From: Micromonospora sp. C31
Lineage (GTDB): Bacteria > Actinomycetota > Actinomycetes > Mycobacteriales > Micromonosporaceae
Length of the DNA stretch: 64,000 nucleotides
Assembly (NCBI RefSeq): GCF_018070575.1
Contig: NZ_JAGPXN010000012.1
Span: 124,001-188,000 of the forward strand
Reading direction: 5' to 3'
A program made the translations under genes and the position numbers. The notes beneath the pieces were generated by a model that worked only from the letters and a program-made list of their open reading frames with translations, was not told the DNA's origin and did not search any database. Positions 16,043 to 25,001 of the stretch are shown piece by piece; within the stretch, counting starts at the first letter, position 1, and each line of letters starts with the position of its first letter.

Positions 16043-18748
16043 TCAGCGCACGGTGCCGCTGACCAGGTGCCCCTTGCGGAAGCCGGCCGAGTTCGGGCCG
16101 GCCGTCTTGAGCTTGGTGCGCGAGGTGCTGGCGGACGTGGTGCTGGCCGCCGCAGGCGGAGTGCCGCCGAGGGCGTCGATGTCCCAGCCGACCCAGTAGC
16201 GACCCGGGGTGTCCACCGCGAAGGTCAGGGCGACGTTGATCGACTCCCCGGTGCCGAGGCCGCCCAGGCGGAGTGGAATGGTCAGCGTGGTGGACATTCC
16301 GCCGCCCGGTGGGCTGGTCGCCGGGGCGTCCATCCGCAGGTTCTGCACGGTGACGGTGTCTCCGTCGCTCAGCGTGACGGCGCTGGTCGGCGTGGCCGGG
16401 TTGATCAGCCGCAGGTTGCCGTGCGGCGGCGGCGGCTCCGGGTCACCCGGCTTCGGTGCGCCGTTGGCCTGGCTCAGCGCGGTGATCCGCAGCCGGGCCT
16501 GGATGATGGGTTGGGTGGAGCGGTTGGTGAGCTTCCGACGCAGGATCAGCCGGTTGCCAATCACCTCCCGGTTGGGCACCGCCGACGAGGCGACGCCGGT
16601 GTCCAGCAGGGTGGTCTGCAGATTTCCGTTCTGCTGGTAGACGCCGAGGGAGTTCTGCGGCGACGGGCTGCCGAGTGCCGCGGGCACCCCGTTGAGCGGG
16701 CCGAGGACGGTCGAGACCAGCCGGAAGTCGCGCACGGTGTCGTCGGTGTCCTGCAGCTGGCCGTTGCCGCGCAGCCGCACCCAGGCGTAGGTGACGAACG
16801 GCGGGCCGGCGAAGGCCGGAGGCGGGCTGCCCTCGAAGAAGCCGGGCGCCGACCCAGCCGCGTCGGTGACGGTGCCGGGCACGTCGGGAGCGACCAGCCG
16901 AAGACCACCGATCGGCCCGAGGCTCGGCACCACCAGGTCGGGCAGGATGTTGTCCAGCGAGTAGTCGGCCGCGGCGACCAGATAACCACGACCCGGCGGG
17001 AGGGGGCGCGCGCCCTGCGGGATGGTGACCGTCGGACCGCCCGCGGTCTGGATCGTGAAGCCGGCGATCGGCAGGTTGAGCGCGGTGGTGTTGCGTATGC
17101 CGACGAACTGGTCGGCGGGGCCGGCGATCCCGGACTGGGCGAACTGGCCGATGAGCACCTGCCCCTGGACGGCGCGCACGTCGATGGTGACGGTGTTGGA
17201 GTTGGCCACCGCGTTGGTGTTGTCAGAGTCGTACTGGACCCGGAAGGTGTTCAGACCGAAGGCCGGCATCTGCGCCTGGAACTCCGCCGCGTTGAACGCC
17301 ACCGGGAAGGTGCCCAGCGGTTCGTCGGTGCCGTTGGGCAGCACGTCGATCAGCGTGACGGTGCCGTCGGCCACGCCCGGTCCGATGGTGACGTTGAAGG
17401 TGACCGCCGCCCCGAAGGTGGTCTGGTTGGCGTCGGCGGTCAGGGTGACGACGCTGGCCGGCTGGACCACCATCCGGAAATCCTGGGTGTCGCTGAGCCC
17501 GAAGGCGTCGGTGACCCGGACGGTGAACGCGTAGGACCCGGCGACGCTCGGCAGACCGGTGAGATTCCCGGTGACCGGGTCGAGGGTCAGTCCCGGCGGC
17601 AGTGGTCCGGCGGCCAGTGACCAGCTGAACGGCGCGGTCCCGCCGACCACGAGAAACTGGTTGGAGTAGTACGCGTTGACCTCGGCCAGCGGCGGCGCCA
17701 GGTTGCGCAGGTCGGGCGCCTGGTTGATCTGGAGCACGATGCGCCGGGAGCCGTAGTTCCCGTTCGCGTCGATGACCCGGACCACCAGCGGGTAGGTGCC
17801 GGCGGTGGTCGGCACGCCGGAGAGGGTGCCGTCGTTGGGCCGGATCGTCATCCCCGCTGGCAGGCTGCCGGACTCCACCGACCAGACGAACGGCGGCACG
17901 CCGCGGGTCACGTCCAGCGGTGCGACGTAGGCGACGCCCACCGCGCCCGGCGGCGGCGTGGGGAACGCCAGGGTGGGGGAGACGTTGGTTCTCACCGCCG
18001 GCGACAGCGCCGACTCGGGGCCGGTGCCCTGGCTGGTCCGCGCGGCCACGGTGAACCGGTAGGTGACCCCGGAGGTCAGTCCGGTGACAACCCCACTGGT
18101 CGCCGGGCCCAGCGTCTGGCTCGCCTGGCGGGCGGCGCCGATGTAGGGGGTGACCACCCAGTTGGTGACCGGCGAGCCGCCGTCGAAACCGGGGGTCCAG
18201 CTCAGTGTGGCGGCCACGCTGTTGGCGTAGACCGAAATGACGGTCGGCGCCGACGGCAGGGCAAGGATGCCGGCCCGCGCGGACCGCTTGCTGGCGGGCC
18301 CCACGCCGGCCGCGTTCTTCGCGGCCACCGTGAAGGTGTACGTCCCGCCGGCACGCAGGCCGCCGACCTTCCGGCTGGTCTTCGACGCGTCGAAGGCCAA
18401 TCGCTTCTGGGCCTTGCCGTTACGGTACGGCGTCACCACGTACCCGGTGATGCTGCTGCCCCGGTCGTCGGGTGCCTTCCAGGTGACGACCGCCTGCTCG
18501 CCCTTACGGGCGGCCCTGGGCGCGGCCGGCGCGGCCGGTTTCCGGGGCTGCGGTGCCGGCCTGGAGGCCTTGGTGGACTGTGTCACCAGGTGCATGTTGG
18601 CCAGCGACGGGGGAGCCGCCCGGGCGGCGAGTGGTCTGGTGGCGACCGGGTCCCGGGCTGCGGCCGGTGCCACGGCCGCGGCGGACAGGGCCAGGGTGGA
18701 GGCGACCGCCAGGGCCGCCAACACGCGGCCACGGTGCGGGATGGACAT
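16043..18748 (-). CDS. Secreted multidomain Fn3/Ig-like protein with lamin-tail-like region
   Basis: This 901-residue protein starts at ATG 18748 behind TAGGAGTT. Residues 1-32 form a signal peptide (MSIPHRGRVLAALAVASTL, then AAAVAPAAA). Two fibronectin type III units follow at about 75-255 (GSSITGYVVTPYRNGK...TFTVAAKNAAGVGPAS; GGSPVTNWVVTPY...RFTVAARTSQGTGPES). Two putative-Ig repeats at about 262-430 share the SWSLxxGPLPPGLTLDPxTG-type sequence. A Big-3-like repeat lies at about 435-525, then a lamin-tail-like region beginning VLIGQFAQSGIAGPADQFVGIRN. The remaining 250 residues are beta-rich and unassigned. No catalytic domain is visible, so a surface-adhesion or structural role is likely. 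It ends upstream of a strong terminator. Confidence 0.82.
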   Translation of the reverse strand: MSIPHRGRVLAALAVASTLALSAAAVAPAAARDPVATRPLAARAAPPSLANMHLVTQSTKASRPAPQPRKPAAPAAPRAARKGEQAVVTWKAPDDRGSSITGYVVTPYRNGKAQKRLAFDASKTSRKVGGLRAGGTYTFTVAAKNAAGVGPASKRSARAGILALPSAPTVISVYANSVAATLSWTPGFDGGSPVTNWVVTPYIGAARQASQTLGPATSGVVTGLTSGVTYRFTVAARTSQGTGPESALSPAVRTNVSPTLAFPTPPPGAVGVAYVAPLDVTRGVPPFVWSVESGSLPAGMTIRPNDGTLSGVPTTAGTYPLVVRVIDANGNYGSRRIVLQINQAPDLRNLAPPLAEVNAYYSNQFLVVGGTAPFSWSLAAGPLPPGLTLDPVTGNLTGLPSVAGSYAFTVRVTDAFGLSDTQDFRMVVQPASVVTLTADANQTTFGAAVTFNVTIGPGVADGTVTLIDVLPNGTDEPLGTFPVAFNAAEFQAQMPAFGLNTFRVQYDSDNTNAVANSNTVTIDVRAVQGQVLIGQFAQSGIAGPADQFVGIRNTTALNLPIAGFTIQTAGGPTVTIPQGARPLPPGRGYLVAAADYSLDNILPDLVVPSLGPIGGLRLVAPDVPGTVTDAAGSAPGFFEGSPPPAFAGPPFVTYAWVRLRGNGQLQDTDDTVRDFRLVSTVLGPLNGVPAALGSPSPQNSLGVYQQNGNLQTTLLDTGVASSAVPNREVIGNRLILRRKLTNRSTQPIIQARLRITALSQANGAPKPGDPEPPPPHGNLRLINPATPTSAVTLSDGDTVTVQNLRMDAPATSPPGGGMSTTLTIPLRLGGLGTGESINVALTFAVDTPGRYWVGWDIDALGGTPPAAASTTSASTSRTKLKTAGPNSAGFRKGHLVSGTVR

Positions 18749-19155
18749 GGGAACTCCTAGCTGGGCGCCGGCCGGGGAGGCAGCCGGTGCTCCGTCGACG
18801 CGGATGTGGACGGTGGCGAGGAGCGTCAGCCGACCGGTGGTCACCCCGTTGTCCTGCCGGTCACGTCATGCACCTCTGGGCGGCGGCCGGACATCCGCCG
18901 AACGCGACATTCGCTCACAAGGAATCCAAAACCGCCCATATCTCTATAGCACTTCTCGGCGCTCCTTGCCGCAGGTTGTTGTTCGGATGACGGCCTGTTT
19001 TCGCAGGTAGAGCGACTATTGGCCCGTCGCTGGGGCGGCTCGGCGCGGCATCCGAGGCCTGGCCGGCGGCCCGGGCCGCCACCGCGACCGCGCGGGCCGC
19101 GACGGGCGTGCCCACCGCCGGCACCGGTCGGCCGGCGGCGGCGTACGCTGCCGCG
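18749..19155. other. Intergenic region upstream of divergent genes
   Basis: No gene is convincing in this 407-bp stretch. The middle, around 18920-19015, is markedly less GC-rich than the flanks and contains TATAGA on the minus strand (18948-18943), a possible -10 for the secreted protein gene; I could not find a matching -35. Ribosome-binding sites for the two flanking genes lie at its edges. The long open frames across it look like noise of GC-rich DNA. Confidence 0.5.
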
Positions 19156-19686
19156 ATGACCGCCCCGGCCCGCATCCTCGTCTACGGGGTGTACGGCGCC
19201 GGCAAGTCCACGCTGGCGGCGCGGTTGGCCGAGCGGCTCGGGCTGCCGTGGCACCCGGTCGACGACCTGCTGTGGCAGCCCGGCTGGGTCGAGGTGCCGG
19301 TCGCCGAGCAGCGCAGCCGGATCGGGGCGGTCTGCCGACGCGACCGCTGGATCCTCGACGGCGCGTACCACGGGTGGCGGGACGTGGTGCTGGCGCGCGC
19401 CGACCTCGTCGTCGGCCTGGACTATCCGCGCTGGCTCTCCTTCTGGCGGCTACTGCGGCGCACCGCCCGCAGACTGGTCAGCGGCGAGGAGATCTGCAAC
19501 GGCAACCGCGAGTCGCTGGGCAGCGTGCTCTCCCGGGACTCGATCCTGCTGTGGCACGCGACCGCCTTCCGCCGGGCCCGGCGGCGCATGCACGCCTGGC
19601 AGGCCGATCCCGCCGGGCCGCCGGTGCTGCTGTTCCGCTCCCCGGCGGAGCTGGACCGTTGGTTGGCCGGCCTGACCCGCCGGTGA
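19156..19686 (+). CDS. P-loop nucleotide kinase, FlaR/adenylate-kinase-like
   Basis: This 176-residue protein starts at ATG 19156 (MTAPARILVYGVYGAGKST). The Walker A motif is GVYGAGKST at about residues 12-20. The following AARLAERLGLPWHPVDDLLW and the RRDRWILDGAYHGWRDVVLARAD segment match small P-loop kinases annotated as adenylate kinase or FlaR-like proteins. A basic lid region (RLLRRTARRLVSGEE) and the late RSPAELDRWLAGL helix are also typical. The substrate is unknown; a housekeeping or salvage role is plausible. The gene is divergent from the secreted protein gene and is not obviously part of a cluster. Confidence 0.82.
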   Translation: MTAPARILVYGVYGAGKSTLAARLAERLGLPWHPVDDLLWQPGWVEVPVAEQRSRIGAVCRRDRWILDGAYHGWRDVVLARADLVVGLDYPRWLSFWRLLRRTARRLVSGEEICNGNRESLGSVLSRDSILLWHATAFRRARRRMHAWQADPAGPPVLLFRSPAELDRWLAGLTRR

Positions 19687-19763
19687 GGACCCTCGACCGC
19701 CCCGCCCCCCCCCAACGGACCGGGCCGGCGACGCCGGCGGGATCTACGCATGGAAGTACGCCA

Positions 19764-19792
19764 TTGCCGTGGCCCTCGTGATCACCTAGGTT
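19764..19792 (+). promoter_or_regulatory. Candidate promoter of the subtilase gene
   Basis: TTGCCG (19764-19769) and TAGGTT (19787-19792) are separated by 17 bases, a reasonable actinobacterial sigma-70-type promoter. It would give a 5' leader of about 90 bases before the GTG start at 19891, which has its own AGGAG site. This is a motif match only. Confidence 0.45.
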
Positions 19793-19890
19793 CTCACCCG
19801 ATCGCACCCAGCCGCAGCGAGCACCTCCCCGGGCTCTGGCCAGGCAGCGAGACAGCATCCATCGCGCCGCTCAGTGACTAGGAGCTCACC

Positions 19891-22800
19891 GTGGCACATC
19901 CCTCCTGTCGAAGAACGTTCCTCTCCCGTCGCCGGACGCCGCCCCGTCTGGTCGCGGCGGTGGCGGCGAGCGCCATGCTGCTCGCCGTGGCCCCCACCCC
20001 GGCCGGGGCGGCACCGCTGCCGGCGGGCGACACGACAGCCGGGGCGGCAGCCCGCCCGGCATCGGGCAAGGCGCAGCCCAAGAGCGGGCTCTGGCTGGTG
20101 CAGATGGACAAGCCGTCGGTGGCGGCCGCCCCGCGGGCGAGGCCGGCACCCGCCGGCAGGATCGACACCAGGTCGGCGGCGAGCACCTCCTACTCGCAGG
20201 AGTTGGCGCGGCAGCAGGACACGCTGGTGGACGAGATGGAGGCTATGCTGGGCCGCTCCGTGCGGGTCGCCCACACCTACCGCAACGTGGTCAACGGCCT
20301 GGCGGTCGAGGTCAGCGCGGACGAGGCGGCACACCTGTCCGGCCTGCCGGGGGTCAGCGCCGTCGTACCCGACGAGGTTCTGGAGCTGACCACCGACACC
20401 AGCAACGCGCTGATCCGGTCGCCCGCCGTGTGGGAGGGCAGGACGGCGGAGAACGTCGGCACCCGTGGCGAGGGCACCATCGTCGGCATCCTGGACTCCG
20501 GCATCAACCCCGACCACCCGTCGTTCGCGGCGGTGGACGGCGACGGCTACCGGCACACCAACCCGTACGGCGCGGGCACGTACGTCGGCGTCTGCGCCCC
20601 GTCGCACCCCCAGCACAGGCCGATCTGCAACGACAAGCTGATCGGCGCCTGGGCGATGGTCGGCACCGACGCCCGGGACGACAACGGTCACGGCAGCCAC
20701 ACGGCCTCGACCGCGGCCGGCAACCGGCACGAGGCGACCGTCACCGTCGGCACGAGCACGCACAAGGTCACGGTCTCCGGGGTCGCGCCACGGGCCAACG
20801 TCATCTCGTACAAGGTCTGCATGGTCCTCGGCTGCCTCTCCTCGGCGACGATCGCCGCGGTGGACCAGGCGATCGCCGACGGCGTCGACGTCCTCAACTA
20901 CTCGATCTCCGGTCGCGACGACCCCTGGAAGGACCTCGTAGACCAGGCGTTCCTGGAGGCGTACTCGGCGGGCATCTTCGTGGCCGCCTCCGCCGGCAAC
21001 AGCGGCCCGGGCGCCAGCACCGTCGCGAAGACCGCGCCGTGGAACATGTCCGTCGCCGCGGTCAGCCACGAGCGGGTCATCGCCCACCGGCTCGACGTGA
21101 CGGGCCCGACGCCCGTCCCGGCGGCGCTCACCGGCATCGCCGCGGTGATCGGGGAGAACTCGCCGAACCCGCCCGTCGAGGGGGAGCTCCGGTACTCGGG
21201 GGCCGTCGACGCGAACAACGTGCAGGCCTGCGTCGCGTTCCCGGCGGCGGCGTTCAGCGGCAAGGTCGCCCTGCTGCCCCGGGGTGGCTGCGACTTCTCC
21301 GTGAAGGTGAGGAACGCCACCGCCGCCGGCGCGACCGGCGTGGTCGTGCACAACCAGCACAGCGGCCCGCCGATCACGATGGGCGCGCTCGCCGGGACCA
21401 CCATCCCGGCCGTGATGGTCTCCCTCGCCGACGGGCAGCGGCTGCGTGACCACGTGGCCGCCACCGACGGCCCCGTGACCGTGCGCGTCGACCCCGGCAG
21501 CGAGGTGCTGCGCGACGGCAACTGGACCGATGTCGTGACCGACTTCAGCTCGCGCGGCCCCAGCAAGTTCGACATGCTGGCGCCCACCGTGGCCGCCCCG
21601 GGCCGCAACATCCTCGCCGCCACCATGGCGGCGAAGGACAACCCGGCCACGTACGCCTTCATGCAGGGCACGTCCATGTCGTCGCCGCACGTCGCGGGCG
21701 CCGGCGCGCTGCTGGCGGCGCTGCACCCCGACTGGTCGCCGACGCGGATCCGGTCCGCGCTGGCGGTCACCGCGGACCGCGACGGGGTCGTCAAGGAGGA
21801 CGGCCGCACGCCGGCCGACGCGTTCGACATGGGATCCGGCCGGATCAACCTGGCCCAGGCCGCCCGGACCGGCATCGTGCTCGACGAGACCGCCGCGAAC
21901 TTCGCCGCGGCCAACCCCGACGCCGGTGGGGACCCGCAGACGCTGAACCTGCCGGCCGTGGTCGAGCACCACTGCCTCAAGGTCTGCACCTTCACCCGGA
22001 CGGTGTCCAGCGTGGCCAAGGCGTCCGCGACCTGGCAGGTGACGGCACAGTCCCCGACCGGAGCACGGATCATGGTCGCCCCGACGCGGTTCACCCTCGC
22101 GCCCGGCGCCAGCCAGGAGCTGACCATCACCCTGGACGTCACCGGGACCGCCCGCAGGAACTGGCTCTTCGGTGCGATCGACCTGACCACCGACGCCCGG
22201 CACGCGCCGGACGGGCAGCCGATCGCCCAGGCGCACTTCCCGGTCGCGGTGCTTCCCGCGGCCCCGGACCTGACCGTCGACAAGACCGCGCTCAGCTCCA
22301 GCATGGACGTCACGCGGAGCGAGAGCCACACCGTCAAGGTGGGCAACGCCGGTGGCGCCGAGCTCACCTGGCGGGCCACCGGCGACGGCGACGACTGCGC
22401 CTGGCCGAACTGGGCCGAGGTCACTCCGGCGCAGGGCACCCTCGCCCCGTTCAAGAGCCAGGACATCCAGATCACCCTCGACTCGACCGGCCTCGACGAC
22501 GGTGGCGTGTTCCGGGCGGACCTCTGCCTGGCCAGCAACGACCAGGACCAGCCGGTGACGACGATCGCGCTGGAACTGACGGTGGTGCCGGTGCCGAAGA
22601 TCGACGTGGCACCCAGGTCGCTCTCCGCGCGGCAGCCGGCCGGGCTGGTCACCAACCAGAAGTTCGCGGTACGCAACGCCGGGCACGGCGTGCTGGACTG
22701 GCGGCTGGACGACCCGGACGCCGGCCCGAGCGACGAGCGGGTCCGGCTCCTGCGTGACGGTGTCCTGCTGATCCCCAACTCTGGCAGCGCCACCCGTGGG

Positions 22801-24234
22801 GTGATGGCGTTCGACCCGCAGAGCGGGAAGCTGATCGACCCGCAGTTCATCCCGCACGTCAAGTTCGACCCGAGCAGCAACCTCTACACGCCGTTCCAGG
22901 TCATCGCCAAGCCCGACGGCAGCGGCTTCCTCATGTCCGACCAGGTCAACTCGGTGGTCACCGAGCACGGCCTGGACGGCAGCTTCCGGCGGGTCCTCGC
23001 CCCCGCCGGCGGTCTGGAGGATCCGACGGTCATGGGCAACACCCGGGGCATCGCCCTCTCGCCGCGCGGCACCGTGCTGGTGACGGTCGCCTCCCAGGCG
23101 AACGCTCACTCGGTGGTCGAGTTCGACGCCGACGGAAACTTCCTGGGCACGTTCGTCGCGCCGGGGGCCGACGGGCTCAAGGGACCGTGGGGCATCCTGT
23201 TCCGCGGCGACGACATGCTCGTCTCCGCCAGCGACAGTGACGCCATCCACAGCTTCACCAAGGACGGCTCCCGCGCCAACGCCCGCTTCGTCGAGGGGCT
23301 GAGCTGGCCCGGCCAGCTCGCGGAGCTGCCCAACGGCAACGTGCTCGCGGCGAGCTGGGGCAGCGGATCCGCCCCGGGAGTCTGGGAGATGGACCGCGAC
23401 GGCAAGCTGATCGGCATCTACACGCCGCCCGGCGGCTCCGGATACCAGGGTGTCCACCCGCTGGGTAACGGCAACATCCTGGTCACCAGTTCCAAGGGGG
23501 TCCACGAGATCGACCGCTCCGGCCGCCTCGTCGAGGTGGAGAACGACAAGGGGGCGGCCCGGTTCGTCACCCACGTCAAGCTGCCCGACGTGCAGCCGTG
23601 CGTGACGCCCGACGAGGTGCCGTGGCTGACGGCGTCGCGTACGGCGGCCGGCACCGGTGCCGGCCGGTCCACGGAGGTGACCATCTCGATGGACAGCACC
23701 GGGCTGGCCGCCGGCACGTACCGGGCCCAGCTCTGCGTGACCGGCGACGACCCCACCACGCCCCTGGTGACCCTGCCGGTGACGCTCGAGGTCACCGACC
23801 AGACCTGCACCCAGGTGGTCAGCGGTGATCGTCGCGGCCCGCTACAGGTCGGCGGCGGAGTGACCTGCCTCGCGCCGGGTGCCGAGGTGTCCGGGCCGGT
23901 GACCGTCGCGAAGGGCGCGGGGCTGGTCGCGCTCGACGCCGGCGTCGTCGGGCCGGTGAGCGCCACCGGAGCCGCGGTGGTGGAGCTGACGCGCAGCCGG
24001 ATCGACGGCCCGCTCTCGCTCACCGGCGTCACCGGCCGGGTCCTGATCACCGGGACGCGGGTGACCGGCCCCGTCGGCGTGCTCGACAGCCGCACCGGCG
24101 ACACACCGGTCGTGCTCTCCGGCAACCGGATCGACGGGCCGCTGCGGTGCGTCGGCAACCAGCCGCCGCCGGTGGACGGCGGTGTGCCCAACACGGTCGG
24201 CGGCCCCGCCTCCGGCCAGTGCCGGGGGTGGTGA
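19891..24234 (+). CDS. Large secreted S8 subtilisin-like protease with PA domain and C-terminal propeller
   Basis: This 1,447-residue protein starts at GTG 19891 behind AGGAG. A long signal peptide (two Arg clusters, hydrophobic core, cut near PAGAA) precedes an I9-type propeptide (about 65-165). The S8 domain has the complete triad: Asp202 (VGILDSGIN), His267 (NGHGSHTAS) and Ser595 (GTSMSSPHVAG). A PA domain is inserted at about 400-500 (VALLPRGGCDFSVKVRNA). Behind the protease lie beta-sandwich repeats, then six-bladed-like NHL units at about 940-1190 (for example GLKGPWGILFRGDDMLVSAS), another beta-sandwich, and a C-terminal segment of short repeats ending in RCVGNQ. Extracellular protein degradation is the likely function; the propeller and tail probably bind substrate or cell wall. 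Confidence 0.92.
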   Translation: MAHPSCRRTFLSRRRTPPRLVAAVAASAMLLAVAPTPAGAAPLPAGDTTAGAAARPASGKAQPKSGLWLVQMDKPSVAAAPRARPAPAGRIDTRSAASTSYSQELARQQDTLVDEMEAMLGRSVRVAHTYRNVVNGLAVEVSADEAAHLSGLPGVSAVVPDEVLELTTDTSNALIRSPAVWEGRTAENVGTRGEGTIVGILDSGINPDHPSFAAVDGDGYRHTNPYGAGTYVGVCAPSHPQHRPICNDKLIGAWAMVGTDARDDNGHGSHTASTAAGNRHEATVTVGTSTHKVTVSGVAPRANVISYKVCMVLGCLSSATIAAVDQAIADGVDVLNYSISGRDDPWKDLVDQAFLEAYSAGIFVAASAGNSGPGASTVAKTAPWNMSVAAVSHERVIAHRLDVTGPTPVPAALTGIAAVIGENSPNPPVEGELRYSGAVDANNVQACVAFPAAAFSGKVALLPRGGCDFSVKVRNATAAGATGVVVHNQHSGPPITMGALAGTTIPAVMVSLADGQRLRDHVAATDGPVTVRVDPGSEVLRDGNWTDVVTDFSSRGPSKFDMLAPTVAAPGRNILAATMAAKDNPATYAFMQGTSMSSPHVAGAGALLAALHPDWSPTRIRSALAVTADRDGVVKEDGRTPADAFDMGSGRINLAQAARTGIVLDETAANFAAANPDAGGDPQTLNLPAVVEHHCLKVCTFTRTVSSVAKASATWQVTAQSPTGARIMVAPTRFTLAPGASQELTITLDVTGTARRNWLFGAIDLTTDARHAPDGQPIAQAHFPVAVLPAAPDLTVDKTALSSSMDVTRSESHTVKVGNAGGAELTWRATGDGDDCAWPNWAEVTPAQGTLAPFKSQDIQITLDSTGLDDGGVFRADLCLASNDQDQPVTTIALELTVVPVPKIDVAPRSLSARQPAGLVTNQKFAVRNAGHGVLDWRLDDPDAGPSDERVRLLRDGVLLIPNSGSATRGVMAFDPQSGKLIDPQFIPHVKFDPSSNLYTPFQVIAKPDGSGFLMSDQVNSVVTEHGLDGSFRRVLAPAGGLEDPTVMGNTRGIALSPRGTVLVTVASQANAHSVVEFDADGNFLGTFVAPGADGLKGPWGILFRGDDMLVSASDSDAIHSFTKDGSRANARFVEGLSWPGQLAELPNGNVLAASWGSGSAPGVWEMDRDGKLIGIYTPPGGSGYQGVHPLGNGNILVTSSKGVHEIDRSGRLVEVENDKGAARFVTHVKLPDVQPCVTPDEVPWLTASRTAAGTGAGRSTEVTISMDSTGLAAGTYRAQLCVTGDDPTTPLVTLPVTLEVTDQTCTQVVSGDRRGPLQVGGGVTCLAPGAEVSGPVTVAKGAGLVALDAGVVGPVSATGAAVVELTRSRIDGPLSLTGVTGRVLITGTRVTGPVGVLDSRTGDTPVVLSGNRIDGPLRCVGNQPPPVDGGVPNTVGGPASGQCRGW

Positions 24235-24261
24235 GCGGGCCCCCCGTCTGACGTGGCTGCC

Positions 24262-24299
24262 CCCGCCGGTGCGCTCGCCCCCGCGACCGCACCGGCGGG
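24262..24299 (+). terminator. Terminator hairpin after the subtilase gene
   Basis: A perfect 12-bp stem pairs CCCGCCGGTGCG (24262-24273) with CGCACCGGCGGG (24288-24299) around a 14-base loop, 27 bases after the subtilase stop codon. There is no T-run. Confidence 0.7.
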
Positions 24300-24386
24300 C
24301 CGCCGGGCCGGGCACGGCCGGGTCGGTGGGCGCGGTGAGTACGCGGGCTCACGTCCCGGAGCCCCGACTGCGCCAGGCTGTACGCC

Positions 24387-24809
24387 ATGACCCCGTCGAC
24401 ATCCGCCGCCCGCCCCCGGTACGCCCTGGTGCTCCTGACGGCGCTCTGGGTGGTGGCCTGCCTGGCGTTGCTGTGGTGGCTGTTCACCATCGGCATGGAG
24501 GGGTGGGCCGACCACCACTCGAACGGTGACGCGCGGGCGGCGGAGATCGGGCGTCGCTCCGCCCGGGCGCTGCTGCTCCTGGCGGTGGTGGCGGCGGGCG
24601 GAGCGGCCGGCATCGCGCTGGTGGCGGTCGGCTTCCGGTACCGCCGTACCGCCCTGGTCTACGCGTTCCTGGCCGTTGTCATCACGGCGGCGCTGACGCC
24701 GGCGGTGGCGGACGCGGCGCGCACGCTGAGGCAGCCGCCCGCGCCCGTCCCGGCGCCGACGACCTGCCAGGAGCACAGCGGCGGCGACAGCCGCTGCCCG
24801 GGCGGCTGA
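24387..24809 (+). CDS. Small membrane protein of unknown function
   Basis: This 140-residue protein starts at ATG 24387. Three hydrophobic segments are evident: ALVLLTALWVVACLALLWWL (about 13-32), ALLLLAVVAAGGAAGIALVAV (about 61-81) and ALVYAFLAVVITAALTPAV (about 88-106). A short Pro-rich C-terminal tail with two cysteines follows. I do not recognise a family. It is preceded by the subtilase terminator and followed by a hairpin, so it is probably transcribed alone. GC-rich third positions support it being a real gene. Confidence 0.65.
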   Translation: MTPSTSAARPRYALVLLTALWVVACLALLWWLFTIGMEGWADHHSNGDARAAEIGRRSARALLLLAVVAAGGAAGIALVAVGFRYRRTALVYAFLAVVITAALTPAVADAARTLRQPPAPVPAPTTCQEHSGGDSRCPGG

Positions 24810-24908
24810 GTGCTCCGCGGTGGGCGGGCCCGTACCCCCGGTCGGCGGGGGAAACCGGGACGCGACGACGGCGGCGGACACCGGCGCCGGGGCGGGGCCG
24901 GGCGACCT

Positions 24909-24926
24909 GGCGGGCCGGGGCCCGCC
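24909..24926 (+). terminator. Hairpin after the small membrane protein gene
   Basis: GGCGGGC (24909-24915) pairs perfectly with GCCCGCC (24920-24926) around CGGG, about 100 bases after the stop codon at 24809 and before the next gene at 25002. No T-run is present. Confidence 0.45.
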
Positions 24927-25001
24927 GGCGGTATGCTCCCCGGCGATGACGACTTCTTCTCTCACCAGATTGGGGGCCCGGTTCTCGCAAGGTGAGTGCT
25001 G